Below are positions 50,975 through 64,000 of a stretch of 64,000 nt of DNA, in pieces. The notes under the pieces are model-generated. The model saw nothing but the letters and a program-made list of their open reading frames with translations, was not told where the DNA came from and ran no database searches. The stretch spans positions 5,433,738 to 5,497,737 of the forward strand of contig OY718808.1 of NCBI GenBank assembly GCA_963070105.1, given 5' to 3'. The stretch comes from Litomosoides sigmodontis (taxonomy: Eukaryota; Nematoda; Chromadorea; Rhabditida; Onchocercidae). The position numbers and the translations under genes were made by a program. Each line of letters opens with the position of its first letter. Position 1 is the first letter of the stretch.

Positions 50975-53569
50975 TTGCAAAGAGTCTGAGAGTTCCAATA
51001 AAATGACGACCCTGTTAAATAAATGAAATAACATGAACGATGTCAAATAAAGACACATTAACGCTTCGCATTTCGTTTATGAATATCCTCATATCACACC
51101 ATAATTGCGATGATTTGTATATATTTTATAAGGCAGTCGGTGAAACCACTATACGAGGAGGACAAGCGGACAATAATCAGTTTAAGCAGCTAACTCTAAT
51201 AGATTATGCCTACCTTAACTGCCCACCTCCTCCCTCCTTCGGAACTTATTTAACATATCAAATAATGAGACAAAGCATTGAAGTAAGCTGCGTGGGAAGT
51301 AAAAGAAACCGACTAAACCCTCACCTCCACCTCCACCCCCGTGGCAACCTCTTCTCCTCTCTCCCACTCAGAAATCACAGCCCCTTCCTGTTGCAGTAGT
51401 GACACCATGAAAACAGAAATGGTTCAATTGCTATGAATCAAGTACGAATGTCACTAGAACAAGTGGAATTTGAGGGTTAAGGAGGTTGCACATTTCAACC
51501 CTTAGCTGATCAGTTCCAATGCAAGCTATTTAGCTAATACTTTAATGTCTTATGGTGAAGAATTCATCGATTGTATGAGTAAGTGGTAAAGCGTACGACA
51601 CTGTGTTACCTGTGCACCAGTGGTATTGCACTGTTCACCTTGAAGATGTTCTAATGACTTTATCTGTGAGTTATAGATGGGATATTGTCAAATAGCCCAT
51701 TCCTGCGTTGGTAGAGAAGGTCATTTGGAAGAGCCGACAGCCGGCCGAATGGATATGAAGTACTAAGAAACTATTTTTTCCTTGAATTAGTTGCTGAAAT
51801 ACAATGAAGATATGAACTCTTTACCATTCTCCGTGTGAATTTACGAAACAGTCGGGTGGACAACTTCACAGTTCGAACTTCTACGTAAATTAGAGAGTTT
51901 TAGATGTGTTTCGCTTCATCGATGAAATGTTCGGGCTTAGGAAACACCGAGAGCAAATACCGTCCGTTGCAATCAACAACAGTGTTTAGTAGTAAAAAGT
52001 TGTGATGGAAGGAGCGCAGATAATTCCACTGTTTCGAGATATCAAGTGCTGAAGAGTAGAGTGCATGCATTGAATTGAATTACTTATTAAATTTTAATTG
52101 GAAGATTTTTGCATAAGGAACATGCTGTTCTGAACGGAAAACAACACATCGTTTTAAACTGAAGCTTAGTAGTAATAGTAAATGACGAGATACGAGGAAG
52201 CCATTGCACTTAAAATGTTCCATGTAAGTTGCCCTGTTTTAAAATAAACATGAACTTTTGCTGATACGTACGGGACTCATTCCTCTGCAATTGTTTTATA
52301 ACCACTCTTCCTTTTCTCCACTCCCTTGCATTACTTTTGAAAATATATGGGCAAAGTGTTTTGAATTTTTAAATTCAGCATTCTTAGACAGTGATGATTA
52401 GTTGTGTTATTCCGCGTAAATTTTGAAATTTCTATCTAGAAAAAACACATTTACTAGCAAATTATTCGTTTGTTGAAATTTTAGACAATTTTTGTTAATC
52501 TTTTATTTATCTTAAAATCTATTAGTGATTAGAATGTAGGCAGAAGGAATGATTCCTTAGGCTTGAAATTGAATTACCGTTCCGGTAATTATTCCTTCAC
52601 AATCTTCGCTTGAATTTGTTAATTGCTGTCCATTCATTTCCATTTCTTTTCACTTTTCCCGCACTTCAACGAGACTTCTCACCAAATTGAAGTTTTAAAT
52701 ATCGTTTGCTTCGGCTTTTGTTGCAACTTATTCAATCGGAAATCCGACAAGACAGATTAGAGCGGAGCAGTTAATAAGTGCCGTACCTCACCTCACACTT
52801 GCGATAGACTTTGCAGATGGAATTCTGTTGTGCGGCAACCGTCCAGTGCAGGTAGGCAAATGGGTGAGTAAGCAAGAGTCCGTCATTAGCTTCACTGAAG
52901 TAGGAAAGGTTTGAAACGAATAAGTAGCACTTACTACTGCTACCGCTACTGCCACTGCCGCCACCGTTTCATATTGATGTAAGCTCCTCTGGAGGCATAT
53001 CTCATGAAGTGAAATTCAATTTCATTCTCACTCCGTGGACAGCAACAGCACGTCTCCGAGAAAGATGAACTGTTACGGCGAGTGATTTATCACTTAGCTA
53101 AGCAAATGTGATATTAAGTCTCGGAGTCATCGATGATTTCTTTCAGAGCGAATAGAGCGACGGAAGTTTTCATTGGAAGGCATTAGAATGCGACTTTCAG
53201 GTGCTCTGCAAGTCGCACCTGAAAAGCGCCACGTTTCCCCGCTATCAAACAATTTTCGAACAGTTTCTGAAGGCAGTAAGCTTTACGTCTGTGTTGCCCA
53301 CCTGATGTACGAGGTGTTTCCGACAGGTGGCAGTTCCTCACGCTCCGCCGCAGAAGAATGTGAGCGTTGCTCACAGTGCTAAGTGGAGAACTGTGTAAGA
53401 GCGGTGATGTCAGAGGGGCAGTCATCGCCACACTGTCGCATCCAACCCATCCCAAACAAATTTACGGCTTTTGTAGCTAAAAACGAATGGGAGTATTAGC
53501 ATGGCCCGATGCTCGAGCAAACGGTTTGCACGTACATGTCTGCTTTCCCCTACGAATATCTCCGTACAT

Positions 53570-53628
53570 CTGTGTGTGTGTGCGCGCGTGTGTGTGTGTG
53601 TGCGTGTGTATGTGTGTGTGTGTGTGTC
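53570..53628. repeat. (GT)n microsatellite
   Basis: About 59 bases of GT dinucleotides with a few GC and AT interruptions. Confidence 0.95.
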
Positions 53629-54139
53629 ATACTTTTGTTTGTTCAATTCTACTTCACAATACCGTCAATTCCATGCAGCTGATTTCGCATACGTTCATTC
53701 CATTCTGGATGAACCGCTCTTACCGTGCCCTTTCCATCAATCACTCGTCACCAATCTTATCGTAACGTCAACCACGCAATACTGTTCCGCTTCCACTTCT
53801 TTTATAAAAACTTCCGAGCCATTACTGTCTTCTGAATACGAGTTGAAGATCACAAGGAGCAACAACTGAGTGCTTCTGTTACGTTGAAAAGGATTTGAAT
53901 TTCTCACCGAATTATTCTCATTCTTTTACACAGTACTTCCGCCGATGTTCATGCCCTCTTTTCCTGCCAATTATAAATTTTCATTTAAAATTAGCCATCG
54001 AAAAGTCGCGCAACGCTTTCTTTTGCAACAAACGCCCATTTTATTCGCGAATGTGTCATGGAAGTGTTAAAGTAGAAGTAAACTGGAGACCTTTGACTTT
54101 TGTCGTTTCACTTTCTGAATCCAACAATGTTGTTTGCGC

Positions 54140-54141
<2 letters not shown>

Positions 54142-54185
<44 letters not shown>
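54142..54185. repeat. (AC)n microsatellite
   Basis: About 44 bases of uninterrupted AC dinucleotides, in the opposite orientation to the GT array about 0.5 kb upstream. Confidence 0.95.
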
Positions 54186-54186
<1 letters not shown>

Positions 54187-55203
54187 CTCTCCTCGTTCCA
54201 CGCAAGGCCGTGCGTTGATGGGCAACGTTTCAAACCGTGTTGCCGAACTGAAGTTAAACGGTTTGAGTGTTGCTCAACATTGCTATGCCTTATTTTAACG
54301 TATCTCTCTCACTTGCCCATTTAATCGGCGATAAACGTCTGTGCTATCGTTTTGATTAGGTACTTACTACATCATTTTACACAGGTAACGTCAGAACTCC
54401 TAGTCACCCAAATTAGTGAAAGTAGGCTTTTTTTCAGCTCAACATGTTGCCATCAAAATTTTGAGGTATTACATTTTGAAATCCTTATCAATGATAAACA
54501 TAGATTATGTATTTTCAATTTATAGGTGTTTTAGACTATTAGCTTTAAGATTTAAGATCTCAAATGCATAGGCGGAATAAACTGATCGCAAATGAATTCT
54601 GACCACTCTTTCTTTTGACTTGTCAAAGTCACAAATGCTTTATGCGGCAAATTTCTACGGTATTTTTACTTTTCTACAAGTAATTCGAAGTGCGAAAAAT
54701 TCTTTATGAGAGGCATGAAGCGTCACTTCCTTTTAACTCTAACTGCGGGACATTGCTTCTCACATTATATTTTTGATGACATATTCAGTGGTGGCTGTGG
54801 TTTGAGACTGACAGTGCAGCGGCGCCATCAGCTTTCAAACGTAGCGGTAGAATGATACGACTGATGACGTCCTCGCTTGCCACCGCCGAAACATTTGTTT
54901 ATCAGATGCGCTGGGAAATAACAACAGAGGCACGGCACTATCAGTGACATGAGCAGCAACAGTAGCCACCGTTTCACGCGCTTATGCAGTGATATGTGGC
55001 GTGGCCCGAATGAAAATACATTCTGCAATTAAAGTGACTTACTCCGAGTGGTCTAAGTCAGATGGCTATTGCTATTGCAACGTTCACTCGAAGGAATGTC
55101 GTTTGCCTTGTCGACAGATATTTCGAGGAAAAAAGCCTTGTGACGTAATTTGTGACTTTGGAGCAGTTCCTACGTCAAACTACTGCTTCCTCTCATCCGA
55201 TAA

Positions 55204-55694
55204 TTAATATTTCTTTGCTGTTGAGAAACTAACATAGCCTTGTCCAAAACGACTAATATTGGCAGGTATATCGTCGTCGCTCCTACAACAGTGGTACACA
55301 GCACCTTCCGCTACCGGGTAGCACGTGAGAAAACGAATCGTACGCTCGACTGGATCAGGAGCTTCTCTACAAATGCACACATCGTACCGCAAACATCTTA
55401 ATAACTTATAATCTGCAATGTTCTTATCTGTTCCCACATTGACCGGAACATGTTTAAGTAGAGGTAAATTTATTACCTGCAGGAACCGGAAGTGTTTTCA
55501 TTGCAGTTGAACCATTCACCGCAATAAAAGCATCGCAGTGGATGTTTCAACCTTTGTCTTCTCTTTGGCAGTACAATACGATCACTGTTTTCATAAACAG
55601 AGAAATTGTTCATTTCCATCGCGTCTGTTGAATGGTCTGCAAGATCGTAACAGCGAACAACAAACAGGGCCATACATCGGATGGATACTGACAT
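55204..55694 (-). CDS. Small cysteine-rich protein, possibly Ly6-like
   Basis: Two exons on the minus strand, 55694-55477 and 55396-55204, with an 80-base intron, give 136 residues. From about residue 54 there are ten cysteines in the order CFYC, WFNC, SGSCRC, YDVCIC, FLTC, then YHCC followed by RSDDD. The opening LRCFYC and the CC-x-S-D near the end resemble the Ly6/three-finger family, whose last cysteine pair is followed by D-x-C-N. Here that final C-N is absent. The N-terminus (MSVSIRCMALFVV) is only weakly signal-like, so an upstream exon carrying a signal peptide may be missing. The donor is good (CAG/GTAATA) but the acceptor (TTATTAAG) is moderate. It was chosen because it alone keeps the cysteine-rich frame. 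An extracellular role is inferred only from the cysteines. Confidence 0.5.
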
Positions 55695-58600
55695 AATTAC
55701 AGGCTCAAAGGTTCAGAATGCGATTGTATGATAGATAGATTATCACCTGATGCATGAGAAATGCCTCGACGATACGTCGCCGTTCTTTTTTTAGACCGCG
55801 CCTTTATCGACGACTCACTGCGCGCCGCAAGAACCGGTCTTTTCTGATATGTCTGAAAAGCGCTCAGTGATAGCTTGAAGGAGAATTGATATGCTGCAGT
55901 TAAGTGGCATACTAAAACAATTTCGGGCCAATGCAGAAAATGAAAAGGCCGTTGCTATTGCAAACGTTTCATTCTCCTGCAAACAAATCCACCTTTTCCT
56001 GAATCACAATTACGGGCGTTGAAACGCTATTGCTTGCAGTTTGCATCCCAACTTAGACTAATCACACCTGTAAGTAATAAACGGGTAAGTTAAGTTCGAA
56101 ATGTAAGCGAATACAGATGCGCCGGACAAGATTTAATTTTTTTCTGTTTTTCTAATTTGAAAATTGAGTTCCTTTGCGATTCGTAGCATTTATCATTCTT
56201 GCGCAGAGTTTGCGTGGTAGCAGTCGTCAGTTTAGCGAAAGTGAGCATATTCGCCTATCGCAGATGAGGTGATCGAATTTAAAAATTGGCAGAGGAATTA
56301 AGACGGATGGATATGAGCTGTGTTTCTTTTTTCAATTCATTCATCCATCTCGTCGCAGAATGGGTTCTCTACACAAACATACATTTGAAGGGTGTGATGT
56401 CTGATATGCTCGATTAGTTTTAATATCAAATTATGAAACTTATAATTTGCACCTGAAATGAACGCAGTAAAGTACTTTGAACAGTGATATAATGCACGAT
56501 TGCATTATCATAATTGGTGTTGACATATTGACATAAATTTCTGACGAGATGAGATGACAACATTTACCTGTTCATACTGGAAGTCGTTACCACCTGATCT
56601 AATATAATGCATGTCGCAGAGAATATGGGAAAGAAATATATGTCTGTTTTATCGATTTCTGTTCCATACATGCGCACGCACGTTTTACGTATTTTCGCGC
56701 AAAGTAAGATAAATTCGAAGCATATATTCCGCGTAGAAATTGTGACTTTAAGCTGAGTAACTGTCCACTGAAAGAGCATTTATACACGTCATTGTTGCAT
56801 ACTTAATTAACTCAGAAGCACTAATAACTGCACGATTAGACTTAATCATCTCTATCTGTGATCTCATGCTTGCAACAGCGTCAGATCAAATCAAAGAGAT
56901 CGGTTGAGACTGAGTAGGATCAGATCAGAAAGAAAAAGAATAAAGCAATGAGGAATTGAGGAAGTGCAATAATAAGTTTGACGTAAATATGTCCTACAGT
57001 TTGCAGCAGTCTTCAATGTAGGCATAACCAATTTATTTGCTTAAAACAAAAAAGAAAAGGGATTTTCTTTAGTCTTTAAATATCGGAAGGGATGAAAGGT
57101 AAAGGATGGAAGTATTCCAACAACCCAGTGACTATCTGAATGACGACGTCTTACACAACTGGAAATTCATCGACCGGATTCCGATCCAATCGTCCATTCT
57201 ATGAAGGTAGCGCCGCACTCACCCAACGCAGATGCCGCCTACAGGCGCAACTGTGGTGAATAACATTTTATACCATCGTCTCATATGGAGAAAATATGGT
57301 ACGGAAAAGTTGGCACTCCCTCTTCCACAACCGCAACACAATTTAGACAGCGACTGTTCGGCAGATGTGAGAAGTTCCATTCGCACACTTGAAAGAACGG
57401 CGATTTTAATTTTGATACGTTGAGCTTCAGTTAGCTTTCAATGCTGCTCACCATCATGCAAATTAAGCTCGATTTTTGAAATAAGCACATTAAAGAGCAT
57501 AAGGTGCCCTAAATTTGGTTTGGAATGCACGTAGCTTAGTCTATAACTTATTTCAGCCTCACGTATTGCACCGAGAGTGATACAAAATGTGATCGATAAT
57601 AACGTCTAGAAGAAGCAGGCAGTTATTAGTACAACGTGTCCATGCCAAATGCTTTGCATTTATTCCGTTCTTCAGATAACTCAACGATTGAAATTATTCA
57701 CCCTAACAACGGCGTTGGATTATAAAAAATTTGATTGAATCCATCCTATTGCCGCTGTTAGAAAGAATGAATTGGTGAAATATACTTTTCCGAGGTATAT
57801 CGATGTCGCTGTAACTTAAAACATTTAAAACAACAATAGTAGCTCTCAAGAAGGAAACTTTTAAAAGACAAAAAAGGAATGGAAATGAAGGAAAATATTG
57901 CAGTTTCATCTAAAATTACTTCTCCAATTACCTCGGCAATTATCCCCGAAAGTGATAGACGGGACATCTGCCATTCGCAAAGGAAAAACTAAAATGTGAG
58001 AATGAATTTTTAGTTTTAGTTTCTCTAAATGCACTGATTCTATCACTTCTACATGCGTCGGGCAGTTTACGTAAAGCGTCATTTCCATCCTCAGCTCACA
58101 TCTCTGCTATGCACAGAAGGTCGGCCATCCATCCATCAAGCTCCCATCGGGAAACAAAGGGTCGGTTACAGATTTTGCGCTGTGTGGCTAATGCTACTAG
58201 CGCCGATCGAGGTGATCAATCGTTTCCTACGCTTCTTCATCTATCGCTGCTAACACACCCGCACTCCCAGCACATAGCCCGAACGCTGCTGAATTCCATC
58301 ACTGAGTGCAATTCATCCACTCACAATCCAACCCTAAAACAATCTAGCAATTAATTCACACGCACACACACACGCACACGCACGCACGCAAAATGCTTAA
58401 CAGTCGCTTAACAGTCGAGGGTTTTCACTGCGGACGTTCCAGCGGTTCCGAACACTCACCTCACTTCACTTCCCACTCACTCCTCCATTTCATGCGTTAC
58501 CGTACTACAAGCGGAATTCTAGCGTCTCTTCACACGCTAAAGCAATTCGGATATTATCCAACAAGAAGTCCTATCTATCTCTTTTTCCATAAACAACCAA

Positions 58601-59973
58601 TTATCAACAACAACAACAACAACCGTAAACTGCGTGCATTCTCATATTCCTTTTTCAAATGTCACCAATTCATTTCGCTGAAGCGATGAAGTGTGATGGC
58701 AGGCGCAACAGAGAAAGACTGTATATTAGAAGGAAATTTCTATTTAAAATATGGAAGAAATTTCATCTCATCGATAAAAACGCTTTTCGAACGGATTTAT
58801 TTGAAATAGTTATCGCAATTATCGTTATCAATCAATTATCAATAATCATTTATCATAACATACGCTATCGCAAAGCGTTATCCGAGCGTTATCGCTGATT
58901 GCGAGAAACAGCTCAATGAACTGATATTCGAAAGATCATTCGTGTTAGCAAGTTCAAAATGTGTATTCGTGAAACGGCACGAGTGAACTTTCAAAGAAAG
59001 AAAAAATTACTTGACCGTTTAAAATTAACAACCATTCACATTCTCCTATTTGAAATCAGCAGTCCTCATTTGCATAAAATGTATCGATTTCGCTTGTGCT
59101 ATCATCCGTATATCAGAGCAGAGGCATGGCAGCTCTATCCTCCAATCACAAATTTTCATCAATTATTACCTTTCCTTTCCTATAAGTATGAATATATCTC
59201 TAAATGAAATGGAATTTCGAAAGAATTAAGTCATGTGAGTTAGCAAGTTCGAAGAATTCAATATTAGGATTATGAAATTAAAATAGTGTTGCTGTGTCAA
59301 TAATTCCGAAGCGTAATGCCAAATTAAATTCATCTTTTTCATTTCAACAATTTCTCGTAGCTTCCAATCTTTCGAAATTCAAACATAAAATTGCACAACT
59401 AATAAAACTAAATGTAAAATGCTGAGATGATAAAGTGATTCTCACAAAATTGTGTTAATTAAACTAAACCACAACTACCACTGAAATTATATCAGAAATG
59501 AAATACCCGAATAATGGATAGATAAATTAAGCTCATATTTTAGCATTCTGAAATTCAACGAAACACAAAAATTGAAATGAGTAGTGTAATACATCGTTCC
59601 ACTATCAACTAAGTTACGTGAAGACCTAAAAATGTGTATTGGAAAAGAGGAGCAATGTGTGGTGGAATGGAATTGAAGGATGGAAAGGTAATTCGATCAG
59701 GTGTTCTTCCTACTTTCCGTGATGCCATCGGATCGCTGAGAATCGCTGAAAACGAACACATTTATGGAATTTCAAGCAAACGATTACAAACATGCAAGCT
59801 TATAGCTTACAGCTGGAATTGGGTGCAACCGAAGTTCTCAATTCCTCAATGCGAATTAATTTTTGCCATCGCTTTTACAACTATCGCTCCATAAAAAAAT
59901 AGGAAAATTTAAATTGCAATTCACTGAGGTAATGCCGACACTTGTGGTTGCAAGAACAAAACAAAATTTGAAA
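55695..59973. other. Gene-poor intergenic region
   Basis: About 4.3 kb with no supportable exon chain on either strand. Short open frames (for example 58393-58689 + and 58109-58354 +) overlap in different frames and carry no motif. A CA-rich tract is present near 58370. Confidence 0.5.
58357..58390. repeat. CA/CGCA-rich repeat
   Basis: About 34 bases of CA dinucleotides with regular CG interruptions. Confidence 0.85.
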
Positions 59974-61334
59974 CTAATATTTGAAATGCATTAAAGAATA
60001 GATCGACCGATTGATAGCTGCGTGCTGTCGACCAAACTCTCCCAAATATCCGTCAGATGCCAAAATTCGAACAAATAAAATGGCATTAGTTGTGAGGAAA
60101 AATCCGCCACCGATAAATGCAATCCACGAGTAAAAGATGTGAAAGTGCCGACGATTTATCCAAGCCCAATTAATCTGCCACATTTGCACGGCAAATCGAA
60201 ACAGAACAAACCTACAAATACTTCCTCTGTCTCGTCAACTGCTATTTTTTGCAAACAGCAATGGAGCAAAAACTTGGTTAAAAATTCAAAATTGATACTT
60301 AAGCTTGATAAACTTGAAAATTCCATACGTAACTTACGTAACAATGTTCGTAAGTTGAATTACTCGAAAAAGACTCTGTTTCAAAAGGCTGTAGCCAGTA
60401 ATTTGCATTAATGAACGAAGATGCAGAAAGATGCTGAAAAAGCGTTTAAAACAACTTTCAGTCTTTTTTCAAAGAAAATTTAGATGTGAAAGAATTGTTC
60501 CACTTCTATGTTCACTGATAAATTTAACAGAAATCCACCTATTAATTTCCATTAAAAGAGCCCAGTAGGCGTAAGGGATGAATTTACGTGAAAGAACAGC
60601 TGAAGCGAAAGCAAATACGCTTGCAGCGTGATGAAATAGTAGCTCGACGGTCCATCTTGAGATTTCATGCCTTAGCATGTCCATCGTGTCACAGATGAAA
60701 TATGCTGCAATTCCATTCGCACAACAACGATAGTAGTAAAATAGAAGCTTTTGGCTGAATTTAAATTAAATTTTTAACTGAAATTACAACGTCTAAGAGC
60801 TCAGTCATAAACTGTTATTTTTGATGTCAAAGATTAAACGTTTCCGTCGTTATCCTTTGATAGCTATCGAACCTATGGAGAGAATTGGGAGTTGTCTGGC
60901 CCATGGACTGTACCAATGCATCGTTTCTTCTAGCATCACTTGCTGGTGAGTTACGGAAAATGCAAATGACCACAGGCCACTGATGCTTGAATGAATTACG
61001 CACAGTGTTAAATTCCGCAGTCGGTACTGTCTGCAACAGAATGCTTACTACTCGGCACATTTCTCTCTTCAACTCCACCTTACTGACAAGATTATTCCAT
61101 TTTTCTTTCTAACTTTTCTGTGCAATTAATCTCTCCAAAAATATCATTTAATTTTTAAAATGAAAAGAATAAGACAAACTTGAAGCCACTGTAGCTCTTC
61201 CATGCATATATCCGAATGCAATAGCTAACAACTTGAAACAGAAGGAAATAGGTAATGAAAGGTATCCTAAAGTCTGGTTCGAATATGCCTTCCAGTGGAG
61301 GTAAACGAAATTCCGCACCTTCATATCTATCCAT
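59974..61334 (-). CDS. TLC-domain membrane protein (TLCD1/2-like)
   Basis: Five exons on the minus strand, 61334-61180, 61030-60873, 60704-60539, 60388-60338 and 60211-59974, keep frame and give 255 residues. The order of blocks fits the TRAM-LAG1-CLN8 domain: a first membrane segment (FITYFLLFQVVSYCI), then RNLTLCVIHSSISGLW, then LSIAYFICDTMDMLRHE, then ELLFHHAASVFAF with the paired His, then YWALLMEINS and a final membrane segment with GGGFFLTTNAILFVRIL. In TLCD1/2 relatives, including nematode FLD-1, the protein sits in the membrane and affects phospholipid composition and fluidity. Assignment to that subgroup is tentative; the TLC domain itself is well supported. The fourth exon is only 51 nt. 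In the second exon the coding frame is not the longest open one. An acceptor 29 bases before the ATG (exon from 61362) suggests trans-splicing or a 5' intron. Confidence 0.82.
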
Positions 61335-61362
61335 TTGTACGGCTGAATTCAACCAAGCCAAT

Positions 61363-64000
61363 CTACAACACTAACTTTAACTTTAACCTCCAGCCGGCAG
61401 TCTCTAATTCATTGCTAACATTACCGATAGAACATGAATATGATGAAGTGGTAAGGAACGCACTACATGAACTGTGATATTATCTTGTAAACAAAATTTG
61501 CATATATGCAAATATCAATGCAAAGAAGGAATTCTGTTTGTCCAGTGTTCCATGTGTGATATTATATGTTTCATTTCCCTCGCACATGGTCTATCGGAAC
61601 ACATGTACAGTTCAACGTCTACAGCGCTTCTACGACCTCTTCTCACGCTTAATTACGCCCAACAAAAAACGTCAAACTTTCTCGTAAAAATTAAAATTCT
61701 GCAAAAAACTTTATCAATCTCCGGGTGACAATGTCGGTTTTTCGTGTGCGATGATTGAGCACGTGAAATTTTCGGGATTTGGTACGTATGACATTGTGAA
61801 GTAAGAAATGTATGGACGACGTTCTGACCGAAAAGGAATCCATCATCTGCAAATGAGTAAATGAGTTTCACTTTGACACAAAGCAAATAGATGAACAGCA
61901 AGCATGTCAACACTAATTAGTTTATCTTAATGAGGACAATGTATTTTAATTTAATCGAAGGATAAGATAAATTCAGCTTATGCGATAAACAATTTAGTTA
62001 AAAGCATTACACATTTCAAAATATTATCGCTTGAAATCTTTCCATTAATTCACATTCCTAGTGTGAAAGTAAACAATTTTAAGTGAGAAAGGCACGTAGT
62101 AAATGAACGAGTTAATTTCAATTGTGAGAAAGAAATGGTAATTACGAGTTCAGTAAATAAATTCGTTCGTCATATTCACAGTCCAAGTGTGATAAATTTA
62201 ATTAATATTTCCGAGAGTCTTCGACAGTAAGCGACTGAGAAAGAGACGAGGAGAGCGAACAATCTCCTAAGGATTCCTAAGATTGCATTTGAAACGTCAG
62301 ACGAATTGCACTTATTTATGCTTTTAATACAACATTTCTCACAGAGCGGGAAGAGAAGAGAAGAATGGAGAAATTAAAAAGGTTTCAGACTTCCGCACAA
62401 AATCAAACTATCACTGATCTCAGATGAAATTTCCCTTATATGGCAAAAATCCGAAATCAGCTTTAATTCAGCTCTGCCCGATTTAAATTATTGGCATAGA
62501 ATCGTTGAAGCGATGAGTGGATATTAATAATGAAGCAATATAAACTGAAAGCATTCCAAAACTACTAATTAAATTATGGCGGTTGATCAATTGCAACGAC
62601 TACAAACGAGTCATCGATTTGTCATATTTAAACTTTTGTATGGTAAAGAAGGAGGAAAGAGTTCTTAACTTAGGAGTTGCAGAGATTACTCTCTTTCTTG
62701 CACCTAAAAATTTCTGGGAGTAAAATATCACCGAGGGATATTTGCTGGGAATTCAATTGATAGGTAGGAAGCACCGGCAAACACAGTTGATTGCAAAAAC
62801 CTTTTACCATACATAGTCAATGAAATGGAAAAAAAATTGTTCAAAAGGATTGCAGCACATTTTAACTTTTAAAAAAAGGCAGCTGAAGAATTATAAAATA
62901 TATTTTTGAACAGAATTTCAACAAAGCGCACAGAAGCGCATGTTAAATTGAGAAATTGTAAAATCAATGCGAACGTTTTTTTCCTGTTCATTTATGAAAT
63001 GTTGAAAAAAATGAGCATTATTTACGACGAGTGGGGTAATGCAAACAAAAATAGTGAAAATAGAAAAATCTTCAACAAGGGGAAAACAAATTGGCTTAAG
63101 GCAATGAGCACATTTCACTTTCAATTTCTGCTCTTTTTTTTCTCAACAAAATTCCTGATGTATAAGTTGCAACCGGAATTTCTCAAAGCAGCGGTGGGGA
63201 AGGTTGGGGAAGGTCACCACCTCACGTACCATCCAAGAGGAGGACAGTAGTGGGATGAAGTTGCAATATCAAATTCAATTAGTTCTTCGTTAATTGAGAA
63301 TGATAAGGATGGAAGTGACGGTATCGACGGCTTCTTTTTTTCTCAAACAAAGAAATTCTCCGGATTTCTAAATTGTTGTTCTTAACGTGCTATTTGTTGC
63401 CTTGGAGAGATAAGCAATAAATTTTATTTTACATTCTAAATAGCTTAAAGTCGTTAGTTCAAACAATGGAGGAGAGAAAATAATATTGCCTACGCAGAGC
63501 CACACATCATTTCTTCATTTCTTATAATTTTAAATGACAGTTCATTCGACCGGTTAACCGGTTGGCATGGCGTGCTTTCGTTTGAAATGATTTTTTGAAT
63601 TGATTAGATATAGTTGTGTTCGGTGATAAGAAAGGAAGTGGTGAGCGATAATGATTACGATGCGAGCTTTTAGAATATCTGCATTTTTTTAAAATTTTAT
63701 TCTAACTCATTTTGTTTCCTTCCCTCATTCTCGTCCTTCCTCTCCTAGCGAAGCGACGAGAGGAGACAATGCGAATTTCATTCGATCGTTATAGTGTCGT
63801 TGGAATTATCGCTTTTACTGAAATGTATATTAAAGGTTAGCGCTTAGAGTTCTCTTAATTCATAAATATCGCAGCATTTTTTCTTTTTTTTTTTTAATTT
63901 TCATTAAGCGTGAATGTGGGTGAAGTGATTTGTTGCAATGAAAGAGGGGGGAGAGGGACGAGGAAGGGATCGGATCGGTACGACTAATCTAATGAAATTT
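61363..64000. other. Region upstream of the TLC gene without recognised genes
   Basis: AT-rich sequence with purine-rich patches. The longest open frames (62906-63250 +, 61653-61913 -) show no motif and have no splice context. It may contain the promoter of the TLC-domain gene. Confidence 0.5.

Larger units (their letters stand above)
51014..55203. other. Gene-poor intergenic region with microsatellites
   Basis: About 4.2 kb with no supportable exon chain. The longest open frames, 53501-53869 (+) and 53895-54218 (+), read through GT and AC arrays and are discounted. Confidence 0.5.

Noticed and set aside
53501..54218. Open frames of 107-122 codons rich in Val-Cys or Thr-His repeats
   Set aside because: They read through GT and AC microsatellites; the amino acid pattern is that of the repeat.

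Overview
The window is nuclear DNA from an invertebrate, most likely a nematode. It is AT-rich. Its genes are split into many small exons by introns that mostly end in TTTCAG, and several genes have a strong acceptor a few bases before the first ATG, as expected for spliced-leader trans-splicing. A tightly packed gene pair and the family mix also fit a nematode; a spirurid or filarial relative is my guess. All gene models were spliced by hand by matching donor, acceptor, reading phase and family motifs. No transcript data or database search was available.

Layout. 1-1940: no gene seen. 1959-5647 (+): a two-gene unit, the cytochrome-oxidase assembly factor COX16 followed with no gap by a UBA-containing peptidyl-tRNA hydrolase 2. 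5648-13277: gene-poor, with microsatellites and a purine/pyrimidine-rich stretch. 13278-16619 (+): secreted purple acid phosphatase of the ACP7 type, 11 exons. 17461-25733 (-): a 24-exon type II membrane M1 aminopeptidase. 25755-33166: gene-poor. 33167-36901 (-): a secreted Ig-like protein with a thrombospondin-like motif, tentatively FAM187-like. 37298-39104 (-): proteasome subunit beta-1 (PSMB6 type). 39919-41333 (+): REEP-family ER-shaping protein, divergent from the proteasome gene. 42201-44912 (-): TYW2/TRMT12-type wybutosine enzyme. 48802-49713 (+): four-pass membrane protein of unknown function. 50541-50974 (-): 84-residue single-pass protein of unknown function. 55204-55694 (-): small cysteine-rich, Ly6-like protein. 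59974-61334 (-): TLC-domain membrane protein of the TLCD1/2 type.

Most genes are unrelated housekeeping or membrane functions. The one pairing with an obvious structural link is COX16-PTRH2. There the UAG stop of the first gene also forms the AG of an excellent splice acceptor, and the ATG of the second gene follows directly in the same frame. This is the most interesting feature of the window. Other points of note are a GC-AG intron, microexons of 26 and 29 nt, and lineage-type insert exons in the aminopeptidase and TYW2 genes. I saw no tRNA, rRNA, SL RNA, CRISPR array or transposase gene.
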